14,806 nt of DNA, from the NCBI GenBank assembly GCA_016777745.1, contig JADHQX010000018.1:1-14806 (forward strand). The letters run 5' to 3'. The notes below the pieces were generated by a model. The model did not search any database. It saw only the letters and a list, made by a program, of their open reading frames with translations, and was not told where the DNA came from. The stretch is from Candidatus Pelagibacterales bacterium (GTDB lineage Bacteria; Pseudomonadota; Alphaproteobacteria; Pelagibacterales; AG-422-B15). Positions within the stretch are counted from its first letter, which is position 1. Each line of letters begins with the position of its first letter. Shown piece by piece: positions 1 to 7,094 of this stretch. The position numbers were made by a program, and so were the translations under genes.

Positions 1-11
1 CTGATTTTTTT

Positions 12-17
12 CCTCCT
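12..17 (-). promoter_or_regulatory. Shine-Dalgarno of a divergent gene off the left edge
   Basis: Read on the minus strand, a perfect AGGAGG is followed by an A-rich stretch running to the window edge, 11 bases downstream. This suggests that a minus-strand gene starts at or just beyond the left boundary, which would make bases 1-145 a divergent promoter region shared with dctP. No coding sequence of that gene is visible, so the call rests on this one site. Confidence 0.4.
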
Positions 18-46
18 GTTTATAAAGAAGAGTTGACGAGTGCGTG

Positions 47-63
47 TTAAGATTGTCAACATT
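47..63 (+). promoter_or_regulatory. Candidate operator upstream of dctP
   Basis: The 17-mer TTAAGATTGTCAACATT lies about 80 bases before the dctP start. It matches 14 of 17 positions of 13281-13297 in the CT3/sucC-like promoter region. Its core TGTCAACA (54-61) recurs exactly at 8688-8695 in the CT1/CT2 promoter region. The TGT..ACA half-site symmetry resembles operators of FadR-subfamily GntR regulators, and such a regulator is encoded at 6055-6789. The link is inferred. No convincing -35/-10 pair was found in bases 1-145, which otherwise hold no gene. Confidence 0.4.
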
Positions 64-145
64 AGTCATAGGCAACGGTCAGACTTTCGGATGCTGAACC
101 GGGGCACCAAACAAAGTTAGTCCCAACGTGGACCAAGGAGGAAAA

Positions 146-1177
146 ATGTTCAGACTAAAGATTAAAAGCGCATTGCGCTCGCTTGCCGCGCCAGCTCTCG
201 GCTTCGGGGTTGCCGCCATGACCATCGGCGCGATGCCGGCTTCGGCGCAGGAGATCGTCGGCCGGTTGAGTTATCACTGGGGTCCCACGCATCACAGCGC
301 GATCTACAGTGAGGAGTTTGCCAACCGTGTGAACGAACGTGGCGCAGGAAAAATCAGGATCGATACATTCCCGTCGGGACAGCTTTTTGGCATCCGCGAA
401 GTCATGGGCGCAGTCACGGCCGGTGCGGTCGAGCTTGGCGGCGTGGTCGGCACCGTGAGTTTCCCGCCGGTCAATCGCAACTACAACGCCGAAGCGCTGC
501 CCGGAATGTTCAACAGCTTCGAGCATCTGCGGGGCTTTTTCCGCGGGACCAAGGAGGGCCAGGCAGTATGGGACGATTTGCTGACCCGCACCCGGTCAAA
601 ATTCCTCGCCTACAACCCTACAGGTCCGTTCATGACCTTTACCGCGGTCCGGCCGCTTACCTCGCCGAAAGCTTATGATGGTCTGAAAGCCCGCTATCTC
701 AGCGGCGTCGAGCGTCCGCGCTGGAGCGCGCTGGGGGCCGATGCGATCTCCCTGCCGACAGGTGAGGTCTATACCGCCTTGCAGAACGGCATGATCGACA
801 CCTTCGCCACGGTTCCTTCGGCAATCAAGGCCTATAGCTGGTGGGACTATATCAAGTACGCAGAGCGTCCGTTCCAGTTCTACGCGGATTCGTACATCCT
901 TGCGAACCAGGAATGGTTTGACGGGTTGCCGGAGGACGTACAGCAAATCCTGGTCGAAGTTGGGGAAGAGATCTCGGCCGAATCAACTGCGTCGATCATG
1001 GCGTTCTCAGATGAGGTCCTCGACGAATTTGTCGCCCGCGGGGGACAGGTGGATACGCTTTCCGAAGAAATGCAGGCCGAGTTCGACCGCATCAACGCAG
1101 AGAGCGTAATCCCTGCCGTCTCCGAGATGGTGGATGCCGACTTCCTTGAAGCTGTGAAAGCCTACGCGGCCGAATGA
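146..1177 (+). CDS. dctP: TRAP transporter substrate-binding protein (DctP family)
   Basis: Periplasmic solute receptor of a tripartite ATP-independent transporter; it captures a carboxylate and hands it to the DctQM membrane pair. The protein is 343 aa, normal for the family. An N-terminal signal peptide runs from Lys/Arg residues through a hydrophobic stretch to ASA at residues 32-34, with cleavage predicted before Q35. The DctP pattern 'GLKAR' (179-183) contains the Arg (R183) that in characterised family members makes a salt bridge to the substrate carboxylate. It is followed by 'LGADAISLPTGEVYTALQNG' (196-215), the typical helix-loop signature. The ATG at 146 is chosen because AGGAGG sits at 136-141; the GTG at 128 lies upstream of that site. 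It is the first gene of a five-gene unit and is followed by a strong hairpin (1187-1210). The family is certain; the ligand is unknown beyond probably being an organic acid. Confidence 0.93.
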   Translation: MFRLKIKSALRSLAAPALGFGVAAMTIGAMPASAQEIVGRLSYHWGPTHHSAIYSEEFANRVNERGAGKIRIDTFPSGQLFGIREVMGAVTAGAVELGGVVGTVSFPPVNRNYNAEALPGMFNSFEHLRGFFRGTKEGQAVWDDLLTRTRSKFLAYNPTGPFMTFTAVRPLTSPKAYDGLKARYLSGVERPRWSALGADAISLPTGEVYTALQNGMIDTFATVPSAIKAYSWWDYIKYAERPFQFYADSYILANQEWFDGLPEDVQQILVEVGEEISAESTASIMAFSDEVLDEFVARGGQVDTLSEEMQAEFDRINAESVIPAVSEMVDADFLEAVKAYAAE

Positions 1178-1186
1178 TCCCAATAA

Positions 1187-1210
1187 CCGCTCCGCCTGTC
1201 GGCGGAGCGG
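1187..1210 (+). other. Strong intergenic hairpin between dctP and dctQ
   Basis: CCGCTCCGCC and GGCGGAGCGG form a perfect 10-bp stem around a 4-base loop, starting 9 bases after the dctP stop. No T-run follows, so a full terminator is unlikely. In TRAP operons a hairpin here is commonly interpreted as protecting the dctP message from 3' decay or attenuating read-through, so that the receptor is made in excess of the membrane subunits. It also argues that dctQ starts after the stem, at 1249. Confidence 0.7.
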
Positions 1211-1248
1211 TGCGGCCTATTGCGCTTTCAATCCGGGGGGTCCAGCTC

Positions 1249-1788
1249 ATGCGCCAGATACTTCACGCCGTTCGCGCGGTGAACGACGTTATTAACTTCA
1301 TGATCAGGACGGCTGGCGCACTGCTGGTTGCGTTCATGGTGATCATCGTGTTCGGCGGTGCCATCACGCGCTATATGACCGGGATCGGCTACAACACGGT
1401 AATGGAGCTGCCACCGATGCTCATGCCCTGGCTGATATTCCCGATAGCGGGGATACTGCTGCGCAGCGGTTCGCATATTGCGGTCGATTTTCTTCCCGAA
1501 CGCCTGAGTACGAGATCAGCGCGCGTCCTGCGCGGCGCAGTCGCCCTGATCGCAATTTTCGCAGGCGTGGTTTTCTGCTATGCGGGGTACGAAGCGACAT
1601 CGCTTTTCAAGATGGTTGGTCAACGCACCGAAATGGAATGGTCTTTCCCGATCTGGTGGATTTACCTGTCGTTTCCCGTCGGCTTCGCGATTATGACAAG
1701 TTTCGCGATCGAGAACCTTCTTGTCGAAATAACCGGTGATAGCAACCGAGAGAGACCTTCGTCCAACGTCGGTCATGAGGGGGCTTAA
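1249..1788 (+). CDS. dctQ: TRAP transporter small membrane subunit (DctQ family)
   Basis: Small four-helix membrane subunit that pairs with DctM. The 179-aa protein shows hydrophobic segments at about residues 15-40, 50-72, 90-112 and 130-155. The DctQ signature region, 'VMELPPMLMPWLIFPIAG' followed by 'RSGSHIAVDF', is clear. The frame stays open back to an ATG at 1174 that overlaps the dctP stop. That start would put the perfect hairpin (1187-1210) inside the gene and add an N-terminus with no family resemblance. The ATG at 1249, preceded by a G-rich stretch (1235-1240), gives a normal length. The gene ends 3 bases before dctM, so translation is probably coupled. Confidence 0.88.
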   Translation: MRQILHAVRAVNDVINFMIRTAGALLVAFMVIIVFGGAITRYMTGIGYNTVMELPPMLMPWLIFPIAGILLRSGSHIAVDFLPERLSTRSARVLRGAVALIAIFAGVVFCYAGYEATSLFKMVGQRTEMEWSFPIWWIYLSFPVGFAIMTSFAIENLLVEITGDSNRERPSSNVGHEGA

Positions 1789-1791
1789 ATC

Positions 1792-3060
1792 ATGGTTCCC
1801 GTCGCAATCGGACTTTCCCTCCTTCTCCTGTTTCTATCTCTACCGGTCTTCCTTGTCTTCGGCATCGGCTCGGGTGCCGTGGCGACACATGGTCTCAACC
1901 TGCCTTGGTCGACACTAATCCAGGTCGCCTTTGGCGCCGTCACAAAACAGATCCTCCTTGCCATCCCGCTTTTTGTTTTTGCCGGGCTTGTGATGCTCAA
2001 GGCCGGTGTCGCGCGGCGTCTGGTGGACTTTGCAATGTCGCTCGTCGGGCATTGGCCGGGCGGGCTGGGCGTGGCCATGGTTCTGACGATGGGCTTTTTC
2101 GCGGCCTTCTGCGGCTCGATATTGGCTGCGATCACGGCCGTTGGCGCAATCATGATGCCGGAAATGCTGAAAAAGGGATATTCCGCGTCCTTTACGGTAA
2201 CACTGGCTGCCTCAGCCGGACTGCTCGAAGCACTGATTCCCCCGTCGAATGCCGCGATTATCTATTCTTCGCTGACGATGGTCCCGGTTTCGCAAACGTT
2301 TGCCGCCGGCGTCTTTCCGGGGCTCGCACTGCTTGTGATCCTTATCCTGGTCGTCATTGTGCGATGCCGTGACATGCCCCGCGAGCAAAAAGCCAACAGC
2401 GCCGAGCGACTCGCTGCGCTGAGCGCCGCCGCGCCTGGGCTGATGACCCCGGTGATCATTCTGGGCGGGATCTACAGTGGGCTGATGACTCCGTCAGAGA
2501 CCGCAGCGGTCGCCGCGGTCTGGGGGATATTCGTCGGATTCGCGATCCACCGAGAAATGACATTCAAGGGCCTTTGGCAGGCCCTCCAGGCCACTGCCGT
2601 TACGACCTCGGTGATTTTCTCCATTATCGCCATGGCGACCTTCCTCTCGGTTGTGCTGACCTACACACAGGCACCGCAGCACCTTACCTCCTATCTCATC
2701 GGCTTTGGCATCACACCGATCTTGTTTCTGTTTATGGTCGGGGCGATCTGCCTGCTCCTGGGCACCTTTATCGAAATTGTGCCGGTGTTCTATTTGACGG
2801 TGCCTGTGTTCATGGCGGTCGCGATCACGCTCGATATCCCGTTGACGCATCTCTACATCGTCTTCACGGGCTTTGCGGGTCTGGGGCTTCTCACGCCTCC
2901 GGTTTGCGTCGGACTTTATACTGCCGCAGGCGTCATCAATCTTTCGGCGGACCGCGCATTCCGCGAGGTCCCGCTCTTTCTCGTCGTTGGTATCGGCTAT
3001 GCGATCCTGATGATCTTTCTTCCGGGACTTGCGACCTGGCTGCCGGGAACGCTGCGATGA
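1792..3060 (+). CDS. dctM: TRAP transporter large membrane subunit (DctM family)
   Basis: Large permease subunit of the TRAP transporter, thought to carry the sodium-driven translocation path. The 422-aa length is typical. The protein is almost entirely hydrophobic, with roughly a dozen membrane segments. It carries family-typical motifs such as 'FCGSILAAITAVGAIMMPEM' early in the protein, 'PPSNAAIIYS' near the middle, 'GLMTPSETAAVAA' and 'GLLTPPVCVGLYTA' near the end. An ATG with a G-rich site upstream (GAGGGGGC, about 1778-1785) gives the start. Its last codon overlaps the start of the enoyl-CoA hydratase gene (ATGA), showing that uptake and CoA metabolism are expressed together. Confidence 0.94.
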   Translation: MVPVAIGLSLLLLFLSLPVFLVFGIGSGAVATHGLNLPWSTLIQVAFGAVTKQILLAIPLFVFAGLVMLKAGVARRLVDFAMSLVGHWPGGLGVAMVLTMGFFAAFCGSILAAITAVGAIMMPEMLKKGYSASFTVTLAASAGLLEALIPPSNAAIIYSSLTMVPVSQTFAAGVFPGLALLVILILVVIVRCRDMPREQKANSAERLAALSAAAPGLMTPVIILGGIYSGLMTPSETAAVAAVWGIFVGFAIHREMTFKGLWQALQATAVTTSVIFSIIAMATFLSVVLTYTQAPQHLTSYLIGFGITPILFLFMVGAICLLLGTFIEIVPVFYLTVPVFMAVAITLDIPLTHLYIVFTGFAGLGLLTPPVCVGLYTAAGVINLSADRAFREVPLFLVVGIGYAILMIFLPGLATWLPGTLR

Positions 3061-3842
3061 AGCCTCGTTTCCGGGTTGAAGAAATGGGCGCTGGAGTCGT
3101 CCTCGTGACGCTTGATCGCCCGGAAGTGTTGAACGCTTTCGACACCGCCTCAGCCGAAGCCATGCTGGATCTGTTCGGAAAAACACTTCGTCGGCGCGAT
3201 GATGTCCGCGTCGTCGTCCTCACGGGTGCTGGCGAGACGGCATTTAGTGTCGGAGCCGATTTGCGAGAACGCAAAGGCATGGCCAATGACGACTGGCGCC
3301 GCCAGCATGCCTTGTTCCGGGATGCTTTCGAGGCGCTGTGGCGATTTCCCTGGCCAGTCATAGCAGCGGTGCGCGGCTACGCCCTTGGTGGCGGCTCCGA
3401 ACTCGCTCTCTCGGCAGACTTCATCCACGCAGCGGAGGATGCCTTGTTTGGATTTCCAGAGATTAAGTTGGGGATAATGCCCGGTGCAGGTGGAACACAG
3501 ATGCTGTCGCGCGCGGTCGGGCTGCGTAGAGCCAAGGACCTGATCCTGACGGGCCGTAGATTCACAGCCAGGGAGGCGGAGGCGTGGGGGATGATCTGTG
3601 CGATCCACCCACCCGACGGCGTGCTTGAAGCGGCACTTGCATCGGCACGAGAGATTGCCGCCAACGCGCCACTTGCCATTATGGGTGCAAAACGCGCAAT
3701 GGACCGTGGTTTCTACACCAGTCTTGAGGCCGGCCTTGCACTTGAGGTTTCGGTTCACCAGAATCTCTCCTCGAGCGAAGATCGGGCCGAGGGTGTGCTT
3801 GCGTTTAATGAAAAGAGGGCTCCAAATTGGCAATTTTGCTGA
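3057..3842 (+). CDS. Enoyl-CoA hydratase/isomerase family protein (crotonase fold)
   Basis: A 261-aa cytoplasmic crotonase-family enzyme. Both catalytic glutamates of true enoyl-CoA hydratases (Glu144 and Glu164 in the rat enzyme) are present: E115 in 'GGGSELALSADF' and E135 in 'FGFPEIKLGIMPGAGGTQ'. The CoA/oxyanion segment 'FSVGADLRE' (63-71) is also intact. Hydration of a 2-enoyl-CoA is therefore more likely than a divergent crotonase reaction. The ATG at 3057 overlaps the dctM stop as ATGA. The same frame is open far upstream inside dctM, but that stretch is a shadow of dctM. Because carboxylase genes lie nearby, a methylglutaconyl-CoA-type hydratase (AUH/LiuC/YngF-like) is possible; the exact substrate cannot be read from sequence. 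Confidence 0.9.
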   Translation: MKPRFRVEEMGAGVVLVTLDRPEVLNAFDTASAEAMLDLFGKTLRRRDDVRVVVLTGAGETAFSVGADLRERKGMANDDWRRQHALFRDAFEALWRFPWPVIAAVRGYALGGGSELALSADFIHAAEDALFGFPEIKLGIMPGAGGTQMLSRAVGLRRAKDLILTGRRFTAREAEAWGMICAIHPPDGVLEAALASAREIAANAPLAIMGAKRAMDRGFYTSLEAGLALEVSVHQNLSSSEDRAEGVLAFNEKRAPNWQFC

Positions 3843-6049
3843 GCAAAGCCGCGTCCAACGCTGCCACAGCTGCGCGCGAGTTGGGCAATCTTGCGCTTTC
3901 CGAGAACAAGGCAAAGCACCTGCTGACCGCGGCGGGAATTTCCACGCCCAAGGGCTTGCGTTTTGACACTGCCGACGCTGCGACTGAGGCCGCCTTGGCA
4001 AGCCTGTCCCGCCCACTGGTCGCGAAAATACTGTCATGCGACGGTGCCCATAAATCCGATTTCGGCGGGGTCCGGCTGAACCTCGACACGGCGACCGACA
4101 CCCGGGCTGCGTTGCAGGAAATCGGTGACGCTGCTGCCCATGCCGACATCGCGACGAACGGGTTCCTGGTCGAAGAACAAAGCAGTCCGGGTGTCGAAAT
4201 GGTGATGGGTGGACTTTGGGATCCGCGTTTTGGTCCCTGTGTGATGGTTGGGCTCGGTGGAGTATTCGTGGAGGTGTTCGAGGATGTGGCGTTTCGCACT
4301 TGTCCTATCTCGACGGAGGATGCACGCGATATGATCCACAGTCTTCGCGCAGCGCCATTGCTGCGTGGTGCGCGCGGCGCGCCACCCTGCGACGAAGAGG
4401 CGGTGATCGCGGCACTTGTAGCCCTCGGTGGAACCGGCGGGCTTATGGAAGCATTGGACGGTCAGGCTACGGAGATCGACGTTAACCCTCTAATCGTGAG
4501 GCCCGAAGGGGCCACAGCGGTCGATGCGCGTATCATTCTACGCTCCGAGGCATCGCCCACGCCGCTTCTCCCCCGCACGCTTGATCCAGATGCGATCAAC
4601 CGCGCGTTTCGCCCGCTCTTTCAACCAAGCTCTATTGCGGTTCTCGGTGCATCCGCAACCGGTGCCACATTCGGCAACGAAGTGATCCGTCACAGCCTCG
4701 CCTATGGCTATTCGGGAACGATCCATCCGGTCCATCGCAAGGCGGCGGAGGTCGAAGGATTTCCCGCAGTCCGGTCGCTCGCGGATTTATCCGAGCCAGT
4801 CGATTTCGCCTATGTGGCGGTGGCAGCCGAAGACGCAATCAATGCCATCGCGGACGCCCCGGGAGCCGCGCGTTTCGTGCAGGTGATGTCCTCCGGTTTT
4901 GGCGAGACGGAGGCCGGACGCGCAGGCGAGACCCGGCTCGCGGCAGCCGCGCAGGCCTCCAATATGCGATTGATCGGACCCAATTGCCTCGGCGTTCACA
5001 GTCCGCGCGGCGGGCTGACCTTTGTCGGAGGCGCTACACAAGAACCCGGCGGCGTGGCCGTGATTTCACAATCGGGCGGTCTGGCGGTGGACGTGATCCT
5101 GCGTGGCGAACAGCGGGGGTTGCGGTTTTCCGGCGTGACGACGCTAGGCAACAGTGCCGATCTCGGTCCGGTGGATTTTCTTGAATACCACCTTTGCGAT
5201 CCCGAAACCAAGGTGATCGGCCTGTACATCGAGGACGTCGGTGACGGACGGCGGTTTCTCGCCCGATTGCGCGAGGCAATGGCCACCAAGCCGGTGGTTC
5301 TGCTGGTTGGCGGACAGACGGATGCTGGACGGCGCGCCGCGGCATCCCATACCGGTGCGTTGGCCGCCGAAGCGCGGCTTTGGGACGGTGCAGCGGCGCA
5401 GACCGGTTTGGTGCTGGCAGAAACGCTGGATGAGTTTCTCGACATCCTGACGATTTTTCAGGCCGAGGCAGCCCGCCCCGAGGCGCCACTGCGCAACGTT
5501 GCCCTGTTCGGTAACGGCGGTGGCACGAGCGTTCTGGCGGCCGACGCCTTGTCCCATGCCGGGCTTGCCACTCCGGAAGTCCCGCCAAAGGCAATCCGGA
5601 AACTTGAGGCACTCGGCCTTCCGCCCGGTACCGGCCTCACAAACCCTGTGGACACGCCCGCCGGAACACTCAGGTATCGAGACGGGGCCGTGGCCGGTGA
5701 AATTCTCGATATTCTCGCGGGTGCGGACACTTTCGATGCGATCATCGTGCACGTCAATCTCCCGGTGTTTACCACGTCGACCAATCAGGCGGTGGATGTC
5801 ATCGGAGGCTTGGTACGCGAGGCGGTGCGGATCAGTCAGGGGCCTAACGCGCCACGGCTGGCGCTTGTCCTTCGATCCGATGGGGCCGAGGCAACAGATG
5901 CACGGCGGCGGGCCGATAGGGAAACAGCGCGCCGCGCGGGGCTAGCCGTCTTCGACGAACTACCCCAAGCTGCACGCGCCTTCAGCGCTCTATCCCAGTG
6001 GCTGACTTTCCGCGCTCGCCTCACCGCTCGATCAAGCGAGGTCAACTGA
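3827..6049 (+). CDS. ADP-forming acyl-CoA synthetase, fused ATP-grasp + CoA-binding/ligase domains
   Basis: A 740-aa member of the acetate-CoA ligase (ADP-forming) superfamily; it joins an acid to CoA using ATP, giving ADP + Pi via phosphohistidine. Order: ATP-grasp (beta) domain about 15-240, with 'AHKSDFGGV' (74-82, containing H75, probable second phospho-His site) and 'EIDVNPL' (216-222) plus D233. Next comes a CoA-binding Rossmann domain (about 262-395, 'GPNCLG' 384-389), then succinyl-CoA-ligase-like domains (about 408-730). These carry 'ISQSGG' (413-418) and the active-site 'ASHTGALA' with H508. This beta-then-alpha order is the reverse of the common alpha-beta bacterial fusions such as Pat/YfiQ. 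The start is TTG at 3827, preceded by AAAGAGGG (3812-3819), and overlaps the hydratase gene by 16 bases. Together with the transporter it probably activates the imported acid. The family is secure, the substrate unknown. Confidence 0.9.
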   Translation: MAILLSKAASNAATAARELGNLALSENKAKHLLTAAGISTPKGLRFDTADAATEAALASLSRPLVAKILSCDGAHKSDFGGVRLNLDTATDTRAALQEIGDAAAHADIATNGFLVEEQSSPGVEMVMGGLWDPRFGPCVMVGLGGVFVEVFEDVAFRTCPISTEDARDMIHSLRAAPLLRGARGAPPCDEEAVIAALVALGGTGGLMEALDGQATEIDVNPLIVRPEGATAVDARIILRSEASPTPLLPRTLDPDAINRAFRPLFQPSSIAVLGASATGATFGNEVIRHSLAYGYSGTIHPVHRKAAEVEGFPAVRSLADLSEPVDFAYVAVAAEDAINAIADAPGAARFVQVMSSGFGETEAGRAGETRLAAAAQASNMRLIGPNCLGVHSPRGGLTFVGGATQEPGGVAVISQSGGLAVDVILRGEQRGLRFSGVTTLGNSADLGPVDFLEYHLCDPETKVIGLYIEDVGDGRRFLARLREAMATKPVVLLVGGQTDAGRRAAASHTGALAAEARLWDGAAAQTGLVLAETLDEFLDILTIFQAEAARPEAPLRNVALFGNGGGTSVLAADALSHAGLATPEVPPKAIRKLEALGLPPGTGLTNPVDTPAGTLRYRDGAVAGEILDILAGADTFDAIIVHVNLPVFTTSTNQAVDVIGGLVREAVRISQGPNAPRLALVLRSDGAEATDARRRADRETARRAGLAVFDELPQAARAFSALSQWLTFRARLTARSSEVN

Positions 6050-6054
6050 AATCA

Positions 6055-6789
6055 TCACGCGGTGTCGGTACTTTTCCGCAGCATTTCAATCGCCATTTCA
6101 CGTGATTTATCTACAAGAAGCCGCGCCGTTGTCTCCGCCTCAACCTCGTTTCCAGATCGGATGGCCACGATCAGATCCGCCCAGACTTTCGACGAATAGC
6201 GGCGTCTTTCGATCGTCGAAAGGCCAAGACGCGTGTAGCGGATCGTCTGGTGGAAGAGTGAATAAACAATCGAGGTCAGTCGCTCACTGCCGGTCCCGGC
6301 GCAGAGCAAGAAGCTCAGATCCTGACTGACGCGCACATAGCGTTTTGCCGCTTCGGCATCCTCCTGCTGGGCAAGAAGATTCAATTCCTCCACCCGTGCC
6401 TCGATCTGGGCAAGGCTCTCGGCCGGGCACGCACGGGCAAGCCTCCGGGCAGCGAGGCCCACCATGACAGCGCGCAGCTCGAACACATCCTCGACTTCAG
6501 CGATGGACAGCTTGGTGACGATGGCACCCCGGCGGGGCAGAATTTTGACGAGCCCCGCGTTTTCCAGAATCCGCAAAGCCTCGCGCACTGGGCCGCGACT
6601 GACCTGGAACCGTTCGGAAACCGCGACCTCGTGAATGCGGGCTCCGGGTGCATATTCTTCGTTAACGATCGCATCAGCCAACTGCGTGGCAACCTGGTCG
6701 GCAAGAGACAAGGCTTCTGCTCCGGCCCCGATAGGTTTCCAGATCGATGCCAAACCAGTCCTGCGCTGTATGTCATTATCTTGCGCCAT
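6055..6789 (-). CDS. GntR-family transcriptional regulator, FadR/FCD subfamily
   Basis: A 244-aa DNA-binding regulator, probably the local regulator of this gene set, sensing an acid or acyl-CoA. The N-terminal winged helix-turn-helix (about 28-95) contains the standard GntR core 'VSRGPVREALRILENAGLV' (63-81) and the wing 'PRRGAIV'. The C-terminal all-helical FCD domain begins about residue 98. In most FCD proteins a metal is held by D-x3-H and two later His. Here D157 is present but the three His positions read L161, W203 and L225, so the metal site looks lost. An AGGAGG at 6795-6800 (minus strand) supports the start at 6789. It is last in the unit CT1-biotin carrier-regulator and ends 5 bp from the convergent CoA-synthetase gene. 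Repressor versus activator cannot be told. Confidence 0.9.
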   Translation of the reverse strand: MAQDNDIQRRTGLASIWKPIGAGAEALSLADQVATQLADAIVNEEYAPGARIHEVAVSERFQVSRGPVREALRILENAGLVKILPRRGAIVTKLSIAEVEDVFELRAVMVGLAARRLARACPAESLAQIEARVEELNLLAQQEDAEAAKRYVRVSQDLSFLLCAGTGSERLTSIVYSLFHQTIRYTRLGLSTIERRRYSSKVWADLIVAIRSGNEVEAETTARLLVDKSREMAIEMLRKSTDTA

Positions 6790-6842
6790 TCAGCCTCCTA
6801 TCTCTGAATCTTTCCGGAAACAAGTAGACCCGCTTGAAAGTT

Positions 6843-7064
6843 TCAGGTGGTCATTGTGGCCACTTCCTGACCCTCGACAATCGAGGTGCCTTCTTCAACC
6901 AGTATGCTCGCGATCGTTCCGGAGCCCGGAGCGAGAACTGGTATTTCCATCTTCATCGACTCGAGGATCATTATTACATCATCCTCTTCGACAGATGAGC
7001 CAACGCCCATTTCGATTTTCCAGACGGTTCCGGTGATCTCGGAGAGGATTTTTTCTTCAGCCAT
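6843..7064 (-). CDS. Standalone biotin carboxyl carrier / biotinyl-lipoyl attachment protein
   Basis: A 73-aa single-domain carrier. Biotin on its lysine carries carboxylate from biotin carboxylase to a carboxyltransferase. The hairpin-tip motif 'ESMKMEIPV' gives K38 as the modified residue. The rest fits the flattened beta-barrel, including 'SEITGTVWKIEMGVGSSVEE' near the start and 'APGSGTIASILVEEGTSIVEGQ' after the Lys. It lacks the long Ala/Pro linker and N-terminal region of AccB, and matches in size and motif the small BLAP proteins (such as Bacillus YngHB, 73 aa). It lies between CT1 (30-bp gap) and the regulator. The only biotin carboxylase in the window (10331-11689) has no carrier domain of its own, so this is its obvious partner. 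Lipoylation cannot be excluded from sequence alone. Confidence 0.93.
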   Translation of the reverse strand: MAEEKILSEITGTVWKIEMGVGSSVEEDDVIMILESMKMEIPVLAPGSGTIASILVEEGTSIVEGQEVATMTT

Positions 7065-7094
7065 TTCAGTTTGGTCCTGTTATCGGAGTTAAAG

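Noticed and set aside
53..80. Sigma-70 promoter for dctP using TTGTCA as -35
   Set aside because: No acceptable -10 hexamer lies at 16-18 bases; TTGACG at 33-38 also lacks a partner at a proper distance.
1174..1248. Longer dctQ start overlapping the dctP stop
   Set aside because: It would place the perfect hairpin 1187-1210 within coding sequence and add a non-family N-terminus.
2574..3056. Long in-frame upstream extension of the enoyl-CoA hydratase (total 422 codons)
   Set aside because: The extra 161 residues are His/Arg/Gly-rich, show no crotonase similarity, and lie out of frame inside dctM. The hydratase has a natural start at 3057 overlapping the dctM stop.
3150..4037. 295-codon minus-strand open frame antisense to the hydratase and CoA synthetase
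   Set aside because: Its composition is like other shadow frames of high-GC genes, with no recognisable domain. Both genes on the plus strand have intact catalytic motifs.
6010..6060. Possible bidirectional terminator between the CoA synthetase and the GntR gene
   Set aside because: Only short, imperfect complementarity (CGCT...AGCG) was found, with no T-run on either strand.
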